Assembly (NCBI RefSeq): GCF_018784445.1
Contig: NZ_WQOH01000011.1
Location: 1 to 64,000 of the forward strand
DNA length: 64,000 bases
Origin: Gemmiger formicilis
Lineage (GTDB): Bacteria; Bacillota; Clostridia; Oscillospirales; Ruminococcaceae
Direction: 5' to 3'
Every line of letters begins with the position of its first letter. Within the stretch, counting starts at the first letter, position 1. Shown here one piece after another: positions 7,032 to 15,597 of the stretch. A program made the translations under genes and the position numbers. The notes below the pieces were generated by a model. The model did not search any database and was not told the DNA's origin. It worked only from the letters and a program-made list of their open reading frames with translations.

Positions 7032-8072
7032 ATGGAAAATATCCGCGCATTTTTAAAGCGCAAGGACGTTATTATCTCGGCGCACCGCTATGGCATCGAC
7101 GCCATGGGCGCGATGGCGCAGGGACTGTTCGCCAGTCTGCTGATCGGCACCATCATCAAGACGCTGGGCCAGCAGACCGGCATTGCATTCTTGGTCACGG
7201 CGGGCGGCTATGCGGCGGCGGTCGCAGGCCCAGCCATGGCCGCATCCATCGGCTACGCGCTGCACGCGCCGCAGCTGGTTTTGTTCAGCCTGATTGCCGT
7301 CGGCGGCGCCGCCAATGAGCTGGGCGGCGCAGGCGGCCCGCTGGCCGTCTACCTGATCGCCATTGCGGCGGCGGAGATCGGCAAGCTGGTCAGCAAGGAG
7401 ACGAAGGTCGATATCCTCGTCACCCCGGCTGTGACGATTTTGGTCGGCGTAGGTCTGAGCGCACTGTGTGCCCCGGCCATCGGCGCGGCGGCGTCCGCCG
7501 TGGGCAGCGTCATCATGTGGGCGACCGAATTGCAGCCGCTGCTGATGGGCATTCTCGTCTCGGTCCTCGTCGGCATGGCGCTGACGCTGCCGATTTCCAG
7601 CGCGGCCATCTGCGCGGCGCTGGGCCTGACCGGCCTTGCGGGCGGTGCGGCCGTAGCCGGCTGCTGCGCCCAGATGGTGGGCTTTGCCGTGATGAGCTAT
7701 AAAGAAAACGGCATCGGCGGCCTGGTCAGCCAGGGCCTGGGCACCAGCATGCTGCAGATGCCCAACATCCTGCGCAACCCCCGCACCTGGATCCCGCCGA
7801 CGCTGGCAGCGGCCATCACCGGCCCCATTGCTACCTGCCTGTTCCATCTGGAAATGAACGGCCCGGCCGTGTCCAGCGGCATGGGCACCTGCGGCCTGGT
7901 CGGTCAGATCGGCGTGTACACCGGCTGGGTCGAGAGCGGCAAGGTCATCACCGCCTTTGACTGGGCCGGCATGGTGCTGGTCTGCTTCATTCTGCCCGCT
8001 GTGCTCAGCGTCATCTTCTGCGAGGTGCTGCGGAAGAAGGGCTGGATCAAAGAGGGCGATCTGAAATTGTAA
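7032..8072 (+). CDS. PTS-IIC-like membrane transporter
   Basis: A 346-residue polytopic membrane protein with about 9-10 hydrophobic segments rich in Gly/Ala. The motifs GPLAVYLIAI, LEMNGPAVSSGMGTCGLVGQ and the basic C-terminal tail fit the PTS_EIIC_2 family (PF13303), often annotated as PTS sugar transporter subunit IIC. No IIA or IIB component is nearby, so it may work with components encoded elsewhere or without phosphotransfer. ATG 7032 has GAGGAG upstream. It is a single-gene unit ended by the repeat at 8080. The substrate cannot be told. Confidence 0.85.
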   Translation: MENIRAFLKRKDVIISAHRYGIDAMGAMAQGLFASLLIGTIIKTLGQQTGIAFLVTAGGYAAAVAGPAMAASIGYALHAPQLVLFSLIAVGGAANELGGAGGPLAVYLIAIAAAEIGKLVSKETKVDILVTPAVTILVGVGLSALCAPAIGAAASAVGSVIMWATELQPLLMGILVSVLVGMALTLPISSAAICAALGLTGLAGGAAVAGCCAQMVGFAVMSYKENGIGGLVSQGLGTSMLQMPNILRNPRTWIPPTLAAAITGPIATCLFHLEMNGPAVSSGMGTCGLVGQIGVYTGWVESGKVITAFDWAGMVLVCFILPAVLSVIFCEVLRKKGWIKEGDLKL

Positions 8073-8079
8073 GTAAAGA

Positions 8080-8217
8080 GGCTTCCCCCGAAGGGGAAGC
8101 TGTCTGCGAAGCAGACTGATGAGGGGCGGGTTTTCCATTATTGCCCATAAACGGGTTGTAACGGCAGGCCCGCCCCTCATCCGGCCTACGGCCACCTTCC
8201 CCCAAGAGGGGGAAGGC
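8080..8217. repeat. Family 1 palindromic repeat, copy 2
   Basis: Inverted orientation relative to copy 1. It opens with GCTTCCCCC and CTGTCTGCGAAGCAGACTGA and closes with TCATCCGGCCTACGGCCACC. The core ATTGCCCATAAACGGGTTG is conserved. It fills the gap between convergent genes and may act as a terminator. Confidence 0.85.
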
Positions 8218-8220
8218 TTT

Positions 8221-8652
8221 TTACACGAAACCGCGCCAGGTCTGCTCGGCCTCGCTTTGGAAGCAGCCCAGTTCATGGCAGAGCTGCATGGCCCCGGGGC
8301 TGGCCGTAGGGTAGTCTTTCTCGGCGCGCTTGCAGTCCAGCACGCCCTGGCCGCTGCCCTCGGCCAGCATTGTGGCCAGGTTGCGGGTCGATTTGTCCAT
8401 CATCGTCCGGGTGCGGATGCCCATGCTCACGCTCATCCTGGCAGCAGCGCTCTGGCCGTGGGCCTCGGCCCCGATGGCATCCAGCGCCGTGTGCGCCGCC
8501 TGGTTGAAACGCCGGTACTCCCGCTTCTGGCGCATCATCTCATCCTTCAATTTCTGGTCGTGGGTCAGGCCCATCAGCTCATCCAGCGTGTTCTTGCCCA
8601 TCTCGGTGTTCTGGACAATTTCCTGCAGCATTTTTTCATTATCGGTCTGCAT
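8221..8652 (-). CDS. Helical hypothetical protein
   Basis: A 143-residue soluble protein predicted to be almost all helix (TDNEKMLQEIVQNTEMGKNT onward), with no signal peptide and no motif I can name. The pattern of repeated charged/hydrophobic helices and a conserved LCHELGC near the end loosely recalls ferritin-like or DUF2383-type small proteins, which is only a guess. Its ribosome binding site AAGGGGG (8661-8667) lies in one arm of a perfect 13-bp hairpin (8661-8708), so translation may be switched by RNA folding. It is downstream of the degenerate GGDEF gene on the same strand. Confidence 0.75.
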   Translation of the reverse strand: MQTDNEKMLQEIVQNTEMGKNTLDELMGLTHDQKLKDEMMRQKREYRRFNQAAHTALDAIGAEAHGQSAAARMSVSMGIRTRTMMDKSTRNLATMLAEGSGQGVLDCKRAEKDYPTASPGAMQLCHELGCFQSEAEQTWRGFV

Positions 8653-8660
8653 AACAAAAT

Positions 8661-8708
8661 CCCCCTTGTGTACGTTTGGCGGTCAATGCCAGTATGTACA
8701 CAAGGGGG
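8661..8708 (-). promoter_or_regulatory. Hairpin enclosing the RBS of the gene at 8221
   Basis: GTACACAAGGGGG (minus-strand transcript, from 8673-8661) pairs perfectly with the sequence from 8708-8696 across a 22-nt loop. The right arm contains the Shine-Dalgarno sequence of the gene starting at 8652. It could be an RBS-hiding switch or, because ATTTTGTT follows the stem, a leaky attenuator/terminator after the GGDEF-like gene. Confidence 0.6.
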
Positions 8709-8721
8709 GTCGTTTATTCAG

Positions 8722-9513
8722 TTACAGGCGCTGCTGTGCCAGCGAAAGGGTCATGTCCCAGGACGCCGTCTCGCCCCACTCGGCGGAGGCGATCTCCACC
8801 GTGAAGCTGCCGCGGCGGGACAGCGAAATGTTGAACTCCCGGCGGGAATCGTTCATCGCCTCGCGCACGGTCTGGGCCATCCTGGCGGCGGGCGTGCCAA
8901 TGGTGACGATAGCGAAGAAACCGTCGTTCAGGCGCGCCAGCACGGCCTTGTCGTGGTCAGGGCCGACAGCCAGCTGTAAGATACCCGCCGCCATGTTCAG
9001 GCAGCAGTTGGCGGCGGAGTCGTTTTCATGCTCGCGCAGTTGCCAATACTCGTTGACGCGGACCATCACGACGCCGACCGGCGTGCCGCTCATGGCAGCG
9101 CGCTCGGCAATGGGGCGGTACTGTTCGTTCAGGTAGACTGCGTTGTACGCGCCGGTCACGTAGTCGCGGCGCAGGTCGTCCTGCATCTGGCTCAAGGTGC
9201 GGATGAAGGAATCCTCCGCCCCTTCGGCCTGCAGGCTGCGGGGCAGCGGCATCTGCATCAGCAGCATACAGGGGGTGCCCTCCACGTTGATGCCCTGGGC
9301 CAGCACGGTTTCCAGGCCGTCATTACCCTTCACGACCTGCATACCGCGGCCGGTGCTGTCCAGCGCAGGCATGGCGGCCACCTTGTTCAGCGGCTGCAGG
9401 GTGGCGGGGTCCAACAGGCCCATGCGCGGGTCTGCCAGCGTAACATTGTCAAAAACCTGCTGCAGGGCGGTCATTTCTGCCTGCAATTCGGCAATGGTGT
9501 AGTCCTGTTTCAT
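8722..9513 (-). CDS. Degenerate GGDEF-domain protein
   Basis: A 263-residue cytoplasmic protein. Residues about 115-235 follow the diguanylate cyclase fold: DYVTGAYNAVYLNE matches the DxLTGLxNRR opening, then VGVVMVRVNEY, and the position of the signature GGDEF reads LNDGF. The Gly-Gly and Glu needed for GTP/metal chemistry are missing, so it is probably inactive and perhaps a nucleotide-binding or structural relic. The N-terminal ~100 residues are a PAS-like or unclassified sensor region. Start set at ATG 9513, which has AGGAA 5 bp upstream. The upstream in-frame ATG (9543) lies inside an inverted repeat without a site. Confidence 0.75.
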   Translation of the reverse strand: MKQDYTIAELQAEMTALQQVFDNVTLADPRMGLLDPATLQPLNKVAAMPALDSTGRGMQVVKGNDGLETVLAQGINVEGTPCMLLMQMPLPRSLQAEGAEDSFIRTLSQMQDDLRRDYVTGAYNAVYLNEQYRPIAERAAMSGTPVGVVMVRVNEYWQLREHENDSAANCCLNMAAGILQLAVGPDHDKAVLARLNDGFFAIVTIGTPAARMAQTVREAMNDSRREFNISLSRRGSFTVEIASAEWGETASWDMTLSLAQQRL

Positions 9514-9536
9514 TTTGTTTCCTTCTGCCGTGTGTT

Positions 9537-9596
9537 CCGGCATTGTGGCCTATACAGCTTCTCTCTCGTAACTCATATAGTTTACCACAATGCCGG
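9537..9596. promoter_or_regulatory. Perfect 12-bp inverted repeat upstream of GGDEF-like gene
   Basis: CCGGCATTGTGG at 9537-9548 and its exact complement at 9585-9596, separated by 36 bp. It is within the untranslated or promoter region of the gene starting at 9513. Possible operator or transcript hairpin. Confidence 0.45.
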
Positions 9597-9666
9597 CAAT
9601 TTTCCTAGCCTTGCATTGCACAAAGATTTTTCGGCCAGGCGAAAAATACCATGCGAACTACACAAA

Positions 9667-11187
9667 TTATTTATCGGTATGACGGAAGTACCGCACCGCC
9701 ATGGTGCGCATTTCCTTTGCCAGCGCGGGGGTCAGCTTTTTGGCGTCGGCGCGCCACTGCCAGTTGCCCTGGGCCATGCCCGGGGTGTTCATGCGGCTGG
9801 CAGCGGGTTCCTCCAGCCAGTCGGCCATCGGGATAATCGCCAACGCCGCCGTGCTGGCCTGCACGCCGCGCAGCATACCGCGCACAATGCCCTCCTGCTT
9901 GGTCAGGACGAAGTATTCCTCCACCTGCTTGCGCTGGGCAGGGGTCAGTTCCTCGCCGAACCAGCCGGAGAGGGTGTTGTTGTCGTGGGTGCCGGGGTAG
10001 GCCACGCAGTTGCGCGGGTAGTTGTGGGGCAGATCCACGCTGTCCTCGCCGGTAAAGGCGAACTGCAATACTTTCATGCCGGGGAAGCCACTCTCCGCCA
10101 ACAGCTGGCGGACCGAGTCGAACATCTCGCCCAGGTCCTCGGCCACGATGGGCAGGCTGCCCAGGGCGTTGTGCAGCGCGCGGAACAGATCCATGCGAGG
10201 ACCCTGCTCCCAGCGGCCGTTGCGGGCGGTCGTCTCCCCTGCCGGGATGGCCCAGTAGGTGTCGAACCCGCGGAAGTGGTCGATGCGCAGGATGTCATAG
10301 ATGGACAGCGCATGGCGGATGCGGCGGATCCACCAGGCATAGCCGGTGCTGCGGTGGTAGTTCCAGTCGTAGAGCGGGTTGCCCCACAGCTGGCCGTCGG
10401 CGGCAAAGTAGTCCGGCGGGCAGCCTGCCACGCGGCGGGGCTTGCCCTCGGCGTCAGTCTCGAACAGCTCGCGGCCTGCCCAGGCATCGGCGGAATCCGC
10501 TGCGACGTAGATGGGGATATCGCCCATGATGGCAATGCCCTTGGATTTTGCATAGGCGTGCAGGCTGCGCCACTGGCGGTCGAACTCGTACTGCAAAAAT
10601 GCCCAGAACTCGATCTCCTCGGCGTGCTCGGCCCTGAACCGGGCCAGGGCTTCCGGCTCACGGACGCGCAGGGCGCGGGGCCACTGTTGCCAGTCCACCA
10701 TGCCGTTGTCCTCTTTGATCGCCATGTACAGGCAGTAATCGGGCAGCCAATCGCTGCTCAAAAACTGGAAACGGTACCAATCGTCCGAGTAAGGGGTGTC
10801 ATAGCCGGGGACTGGGCGCTGCCGCATAAAGTTGTGGTAGGCCTTGCGCAGCACGGTAAAGCGCTTTTCATACAGGGTGCCGTAATCGACCTTGGCGGCA
10901 TCGCCGCCCCAGTTGATGTTCGCGTAGTCTTTTTTGGTCAGCAGGCCGTCGGCGGCCAGCAGATCCAGATCGATAAAATAGGGGTTGCCCGCAAAGGCCG
11001 AGCAGCTCTGGTAGGGGCTGTCGGCGTAGCCCGTGGGGCCGACCGGCAGAATCTGCCAGATCGTTTGCCCCGCCTTAGTGAGAAAGTCCACAAAATCACG
11101 GGCCGGTTTGCCCATGCTGCCAATGCCATACCCGCCGGGCAGGCTGGAAATCGGCATCAAAATACCACTGCAACGTTTAAATTCCAT
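9667..11187 (-). CDS. malQ: 4-alpha-glucanotransferase
   Basis: Amylomaltase/disproportionating enzyme (GH77), 506 residues, the usual bacterial length. It transfers maltosyl/glucanosyl units between alpha-1,4-glucans in maltodextrin or glycogen use in the cytoplasm. Visible family motifs: SSLPGGYGIG at the start, the nucleophile Asp in LRIDHFRGFDTYW, the acid/base Glu in PIVAEDLGE, and PGTHDNNT late in the barrel. ATG 11187 follows GAGG. A longer in-frame extension would be coded by the palindromic repeat at 11213-11352 and is not real. No other glycogen or maltose genes adjoin it except possibly the binding-protein-like lipoprotein upstream. Confidence 0.96.
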   Translation of the reverse strand: MEFKRCSGILMPISSLPGGYGIGSMGKPARDFVDFLTKAGQTIWQILPVGPTGYADSPYQSCSAFAGNPYFIDLDLLAADGLLTKKDYANINWGGDAAKVDYGTLYEKRFTVLRKAYHNFMRQRPVPGYDTPYSDDWYRFQFLSSDWLPDYCLYMAIKEDNGMVDWQQWPRALRVREPEALARFRAEHAEEIEFWAFLQYEFDRQWRSLHAYAKSKGIAIMGDIPIYVAADSADAWAGRELFETDAEGKPRRVAGCPPDYFAADGQLWGNPLYDWNYHRSTGYAWWIRRIRHALSIYDILRIDHFRGFDTYWAIPAGETTARNGRWEQGPRMDLFRALHNALGSLPIVAEDLGEMFDSVRQLLAESGFPGMKVLQFAFTGEDSVDLPHNYPRNCVAYPGTHDNNTLSGWFGEELTPAQRKQVEEYFVLTKQEGIVRGMLRGVQASTAALAIIPMADWLEEPAASRMNTPGMAQGNWQWRADAKKLTPALAKEMRTMAVRYFRHTDK

Positions 11188-11212
11188 GATGTTCCTCTTT
11201 TCCTTCGATAAA

Positions 11213-11352
11213 GGCTTCCCCCTTGGGGGAAGCTGTCCGCGAAGCGGACTGATGAGGGGCAGCCTTGTTGCTATTGCCCACCAATGGGTTGCGGGCATAC
11301 GCTTGCCCCCCATCCGGCCCTGCGGGGCCACCTTCCCCCTTGGGGGGAAGGC
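11213..11352. repeat. Family 1 palindromic repeat, copy 3
   Basis: Same orientation as copy 2, with CTGTCCGCGAAGCGGACTGA at one side, GCCCTGCGGGGCCACC at the other and core TATTGCCCACCAATGGGTTG. It lies between malQ and the lipoprotein gene. Confidence 0.85.
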
Positions 11353-11362
11353 ATGGGGTTTA

Positions 11363-12619
11363 TTACTCCGCCGTCTCCCCTGCCCCCAGCGCTGCCAGCG
11401 CCGCCTTTACAAACGCTGTGCGCTCGGCTTTGGTGCGGCTCTCGCTGCCTTGCAGGGCCAGTTCATTGGCGGTCAGGGCGTCGGCAGTTGCGGCGTCCAG
11501 CGCGGTGCCGGGCAAAATGCCGCTGCCCGCCTGCTCCACCTGCATGGCCCCCAGCGCCGTTGCATCCGACGCCGTGTTCCAGGGGGTGATGACCCCCAGC
11601 GTCTCGGTCAGGGCGTCCTCGCCCTCGCCGTTGGAGTAGAGCCACAGCGCGGCGCCCTTGGCGGCTTTCAGGCCGTCGGCGCTGGTACCTGCGTTGATGG
11701 CAATGCAGCCCACGTCGGCCAGCACCGGGTAATCCAGCAGACCGTCCAGGTTGTACTCCTCGGTGGTCAGATCGCTTTCGTCAAAATTGCACTTGAACGG
11801 CACCAGCACCATGCCCTGGCAGGCGTCGCTGCCGTACTCGGCCAGCAGGTCGGTCAGTTTGGCGCGGCGGAACACCGCATTGGTCTCGCTGTCGGCCATG
11901 TTGTCCCATTCCAGCGCCACGGCGCTGTACACACCGTTCAGCGGGCCTGTCAGGGCGTCGGCAGTGTAGGTGCCGTCGGCAGCCAGGATGGCGGCGCTGT
12001 ACCCGGCGGCGCGGTCGGCAGGCTGGGCAAACACGCCGGTGGCTTTCACGGCGTCGGGCTTTGTCTCGGGCAGGGTGTAGTCCTGGCCGGAGAGCGTTAC
12101 CACAGCAGCTTTCGGCGCAGCCAGCCAGGCGGAGAGTGTCTCGACGAAGTCGCTCCACTCGTCCCAGGTCGCCCCCTGCAGCGCCGTCACGGCGCCATCG
12201 CCCAGCAGGGCGGTCAGCGCGTCTTTGCTGGCCCAGTAGCCGTACAGGCTGCGGCCCAGCGGCAGGGTGTTGGCGTTGTCGGTGATGTCAGCCCGGGCGG
12301 CAGCTGCGGCCAACAGCGTGTCGCTGGTCACATCCAGCAGGCTGTCGCCGGAGGCGTGATCTACCAGCAGCAGGTCGGCCGCGCCGGCGTCGTCCGTCTC
12401 GGTCAGCGCTACCCCCTGGGCATCGGCGTAGGCCCTGGCCGCCGGGGCCAGCGACGCCGACGCATAGACAGTCAGCGATTGCGGCGCGGCGGTGGGAGCC
12501 GTCTCAATGGTCGCGGTATTTTCGGCGGGCAGCACGGCGGCCTGTACGTCGGCCAGCGAGCACCCCGCCAGCAGCAGCGCGGGCAATGCCAGCGCCGCAG
12601 CAGTTTTCCTAGTTTGCAT
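11363..12619 (-). CDS. Lipoprotein resembling ABC solute-binding proteins
   Basis: A 418-residue predicted lipoprotein with a short signal peptide and lipobox LLAGC (Cys near 19). After an Ala/Thr linker, LTVYASASLAPAARAYADA and later GSGILPGT and WLYSNGEGEDALTE resemble extracellular solute-binding proteins of ABC importers. The protein is unusually rich in Ala and Asp. No permease or ATPase gene is adjacent, so a transport role is unproven. Start at ATG 12619 with AGGG 11 bp upstream. The ATG at 12637 lacks a site. Confidence 0.75.
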   Translation of the reverse strand: MQTRKTAAALALPALLLAGCSLADVQAAVLPAENTATIETAPTAAPQSLTVYASASLAPAARAYADAQGVALTETDDAGAADLLLVDHASGDSLLDVTSDTLLAAAAARADITDNANTLPLGRSLYGYWASKDALTALLGDGAVTALQGATWDEWSDFVETLSAWLAAPKAAVVTLSGQDYTLPETKPDAVKATGVFAQPADRAAGYSAAILAADGTYTADALTGPLNGVYSAVALEWDNMADSETNAVFRRAKLTDLLAEYGSDACQGMVLVPFKCNFDESDLTTEEYNLDGLLDYPVLADVGCIAINAGTSADGLKAAKGAALWLYSNGEGEDALTETLGVITPWNTASDATALGAMQVEQAGSGILPGTALDAATADALTANELALQGSESRTKAERTAFVKAALAALGAGETAE

Positions 12620-12667
12620 TACGCAGTTTTCCCTCATAAATGGTTGTAAAATTTCAGGCTATCCTTT

Positions 12668-12716
12668 ATTATATAGGATAAGATAACTTTTTTCCACACC
12701 TGTTTTATGTTATAAT
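12668..12716. promoter_or_regulatory. Divergent promoter region (lipoprotein / AlaX-like)
   Basis: TATAAT on the minus strand at 12673-12668 and TATAAT on the plus strand at 12711-12716 lie in an AT-rich stretch. The -35 boxes are poor matches, so only the -10 elements are supported. Confidence 0.4.
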
Positions 12717-12753
12717 AAAAAAAATCGCAAAATTTTGAAAGGTTCTGCCTATC

Positions 12754-13905
12754 GTGACGCAAAAATTATACGAAACAGATTCCTATGTGCAAACGTTCAC
12801 CGCGCAGGTGCTGGCCTGTACCCCGGTACAGGGCGGCTTTGCGGTCGTGCTGGACCGCACGGCCTTCTTCCCCGAGGGCGGCGGCCAGCCCTGCGACACC
12901 GGTACATTGGGCGCAGCGTGTGTGCTGGCCGTGCATACTGACGGTGCCACCATCACCCACACCACCGATGCCCCGCTGACTGTGGGCGGCACCGTGGAGG
13001 GCTGCATCGACTGGCCCGCACGGCTGGACGCGATGCAGCAGCACACCGGTGAGCATATTTTAAGCGGTACGCTGCACCGATTGTTCGGGGCCGAGAACGT
13101 CGGGTTCCACATCGGCACGCCCTATGTGCGGATGGACACGAGCATTCCGCTCTCCGCCGCGCAGCTGGCCCAGGCCGAGGCTGAAGCCAACGCCGCTGTG
13201 CGTGCCGACACCCCGGTGCGCTGCTGGGTACCCGACCCGGAAACGCTGGCCCACACCGAGTACCGCAGCAAAAAAGCACTGGACGGCGACGTGCGGCTGG
13301 TGGAGGCCGGCGGCGACTGCTGCGCCTGCTGCGGCACGCACCTGGCCCACACCGGCGAGGTCGGGCTGATCAAGATTATCTCGTATGCCCACTACAAATC
13401 CGGTATGCGGCTGGCCGTGGCCTGTGGGCAGCGCGCCTATGACGCCGTTGCAGGCATCTGGGCCGACACCGAGGCCGCCGGGCGGCTGCTAAGTTCGCCT
13501 GTTGGCTCCCTGGCTCCGGCACTTGAACGGCTGCAAAACGGCGAGACGGCACTGAAAGCCCGCCTGGCCGCGCTGCAAAACACGCTGGCAGATGCTTACG
13601 CCGCCGCAGCGGAACCGGGCCAGCCCTCCGTGCTGTGGGTGGACGGTGCCGACGGCGACGGCCTGCGCCGTGTGGCAATGTCCATCACAGCCAAGACCGG
13701 CGCGGCCTGTTGCACTTTAGCCCCCGGCGGGCAGGGCCTTGCCTATGCGCTAGCCTCTGCCCCGGGCGGCGATCTGCGCGAGACCTGCAAAGCGCTGAAC
13801 GCGGCCTACCAGGGCCGCGGCGGCGGCAAACCTGGCTTTTGCCAAGGCAGCCTGGCGAGCGGCAGTTTTGAACAAGTGAAAGATTTTTTGTTGAATACAT
13901 TGTAA
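12754..13905 (+). CDS. AlaX-like alanyl-tRNA editing protein
   Basis: A 383-residue protein matching the editing half of alanyl-tRNA synthetase (AlaX-L type). It hydrolyses Ser or Gly mis-attached to tRNA-Ala. Seen: LDRTAFFPEGGGQPCDTG, zinc ligands HTGEH (near 97-101), and the second metal pair in DCCACCGTHLAHTGEVG (around 188-203). A C-terminal DHHA1-like region ends in GRGGGKPGFCQGS. No catalytic synthetase domain is present, so this is a free-standing trans-editing factor. It starts with GTG at 12754 after GAAAGG. trmB follows 14 bp downstream, suggesting a tRNA-quality operon. Confidence 0.92.
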   Translation: MTQKLYETDSYVQTFTAQVLACTPVQGGFAVVLDRTAFFPEGGGQPCDTGTLGAACVLAVHTDGATITHTTDAPLTVGGTVEGCIDWPARLDAMQQHTGEHILSGTLHRLFGAENVGFHIGTPYVRMDTSIPLSAAQLAQAEAEANAAVRADTPVRCWVPDPETLAHTEYRSKKALDGDVRLVEAGGDCCACCGTHLAHTGEVGLIKIISYAHYKSGMRLAVACGQRAYDAVAGIWADTEAAGRLLSSPVGSLAPALERLQNGETALKARLAALQNTLADAYAAAAEPGQPSVLWVDGADGDGLRRVAMSITAKTGAACCTLAPGGQGLAYALASAPGGDLRETCKALNAAYQGRGGGKPGFCQGSLASGSFEQVKDFLLNTL

Positions 13906-13919
13906 GGAGACACCCCACC

Positions 13920-14654
13920 ATGCGAATGCGTTTTAAACCCTATGCCCGGCCGGAGCTGCTGGCCTGCGATTTCCACGTTCACGAGCCGCTGACCCACGGC
14001 GGCCACTGGCACGAGCTGTACGCCCGGCCCGACCAGCCCTGGCACCTGGAGCTGGGCTGCGGCAAGGGCGGATTTTTGGCCCAGATCGCCCCGGCCCACC
14101 CGGATATCAATTACCTCGGCATCGACATTACCGACAAGGTGCTGATCCTCGCCAAGCGCAAGGTCGAGGCCGCCTATGCAGAGCGCGGTATTCCCGCCGA
14201 CAACGTGAAAATCGCCAGCCTGGACATTGAGCGCCTGGGCAATGCCTTCACGCCAGACGACCGTGTTTCGCGCATCTACATCAATTTCTGCAACCCGTGG
14301 AGCAAGAACGCCGGCAGCAATAAGCACCGCCTGACCCACCCGCGCCAGCTTTTGCAGTACCGCAACCTGATGGATGAGGGCGCGGAGATTTGGTTCAAGA
14401 CCGACGACGACGACCTGTTCCGGGACAGTCTCTCTTACTTCCCCGCCGCCGGGTTTGAAATTACCTGGCAGACCTTTGACCTGCACAAAAACGAGCCGGA
14501 CTGGAATCTGCGCACCGAGCACGAGGGCATGTTCAGCGAGCAGGGCATCCCCATCAAGGCACTGATTGCCCGTAAAGGCCCCGACAGCGCCGTGACCTGG
14601 GTGGAGCCGAAAGCTCTTGCCAAACAGCAGGAGGGCGAAGATGCCGCCGAGTGA
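13920..14654 (+). CDS. trmB: tRNA (guanine46-N7)-methyltransferase
   Basis: A 244-residue SAM-dependent enzyme that forms m7G46 in the tRNA variable loop. Motif I is LELGCGKGGFLAQIA (about 43-57), the Asp of GIDITD binds SAM, and the family patterns INFCNPWSKNAGSNKHRL and LLQYRNLM, with WFKTDDDDLF, are clear. Length is close to typical TrmB. ATG 13920 follows AAGGAGA. It overlaps the next gene by 14 bp, so translation is coupled. Confidence 0.95.
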   Translation: MRMRFKPYARPELLACDFHVHEPLTHGGHWHELYARPDQPWHLELGCGKGGFLAQIAPAHPDINYLGIDITDKVLILAKRKVEAAYAERGIPADNVKIASLDIERLGNAFTPDDRVSRIYINFCNPWSKNAGSNKHRLTHPRQLLQYRNLMDEGAEIWFKTDDDDLFRDSLSYFPAAGFEITWQTFDLHKNEPDWNLRTEHEGMFSEQGIPIKALIARKGPDSAVTWVEPKALAKQQEGEDAAE

Positions 14655-15585
14655 ATTTGTCGTTAAGACCGTCTACTGGTTTTTCCTGTACGGCTGCATC
14701 GGCTGGGGCGTCGAGGTCGTTTACGCCGCCATCAAGGAGCACAAGCTCGTCAACCGCGGGTTCCTCTGCGGGCCGATCTGCCCGATTTACGGCTTCGGCA
14801 TGGTAGGGCTGGTGTACAGCGTCAGCCTGATCCCGATGCCAAGCAGCGGCAGCATGAGCGCCGTTGCCATCTTCTTTATCGGCATGATTCTGACCACCGC
14901 CATTGAGCTGGTGGGCGGCTGGGCACTGTTCAAAGTCTACCGCATCCGCTGGTGGGACTACTCTAACATGAAGTTCAACCTGGGCGGCTACATCTGCCCG
15001 CAATTCTCGCTTTTGTGGGGGCTGGGCAGCGTGCTGATGATCAAAGTCGTACACCCGCTGCTGGCCCGCGGCTCCAACCCGATGCCGTTCAAGGTCATGC
15101 TGATTTTAGACATTGTGCTGTTCATTTTCTTTGTGGTGGACGTCATTGTTTCCACCGCCGCCGCCATCGGCCTGAACAAGTACCTGCGGGAAATCGATGA
15201 GCTGCGTGCCCGCCTGCGTGTGACCAGCGACAAACTGACCACCGTGCTGGGCACCAGTGCCATGACCGCAGACACGATTCTGGACGAGCAGAAATTGCAG
15301 CTGGCCCTTGCCAAGCTGGAGGGCCGCGAGAACGCTGCCGAGCTGCGGGCCGAAGTCACCGCCCGCGTGGGCGAACTGCGGGAGAAGCTGACCGCCGCCG
15401 ACCACGACTTTATCGGTGCGCACCGTCTGCTGCGGGCTTTCCCGGATATGAAGAGCCTGAACTACGCCGACACGCTGGCCGCGACCCGCGCCGCCACCCA
15501 GCGCCTGCGTGAGCTGGCCGCCGCTGCAAAGGCCGCCGCCAAAGAGACCGCCGCGAATGCTGCGGAAAAAATCAAAAAGGCATAA
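14641..15585 (+). CDS. CmpB-like membrane protein with coiled-coil tail
   Basis: A 314-residue protein. The first ~180 residues hold five hydrophobic segments and the pattern WFFLYGCIGWGVEVVYAAI / NRGFLCGPICPIYGFG that marks the putative ABC-transporter type IV family (ABC_trans_CmpB, PF06541), whose true function is unsettled. Residues 185-314 form a charged helical region (LREIDELRARLRVTSDKLTT) and an Ala-rich end. ATG 14641 has AGGAGG upstream inside trmB and overlaps it. Probably last gene of the AlaX-trmB unit, ended by the terminator at 15598. Confidence 0.85.
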   Translation: MPPSEFVVKTVYWFFLYGCIGWGVEVVYAAIKEHKLVNRGFLCGPICPIYGFGMVGLVYSVSLIPMPSSGSMSAVAIFFIGMILTTAIELVGGWALFKVYRIRWWDYSNMKFNLGGYICPQFSLLWGLGSVLMIKVVHPLLARGSNPMPFKVMLILDIVLFIFFVVDVIVSTAAAIGLNKYLREIDELRARLRVTSDKLTTVLGTSAMTADTILDEQKLQLALAKLEGRENAAELRAEVTARVGELREKLTAADHDFIGAHRLLRAFPDMKSLNYADTLAATRAATQRLRELAAAAKAAAKETAANAAEKIKKA

Positions 15586-15597
15586 TTTTCAACAAAT

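Noticed and set aside
9028-11211. Very long open frame on the plus strand opposite malQ and the GGDEF-like gene
   Set aside because: It is antisense to clear GC-rich genes, has no ribosome site, and the translated sequence lacks any known domain; high GC produces such shadows.
11188-11331. N-terminal extension of MalQ
   Set aside because: It would be coded by the family 1 repeat and has no homology to the enzyme; ATG 11187 has a proper site.
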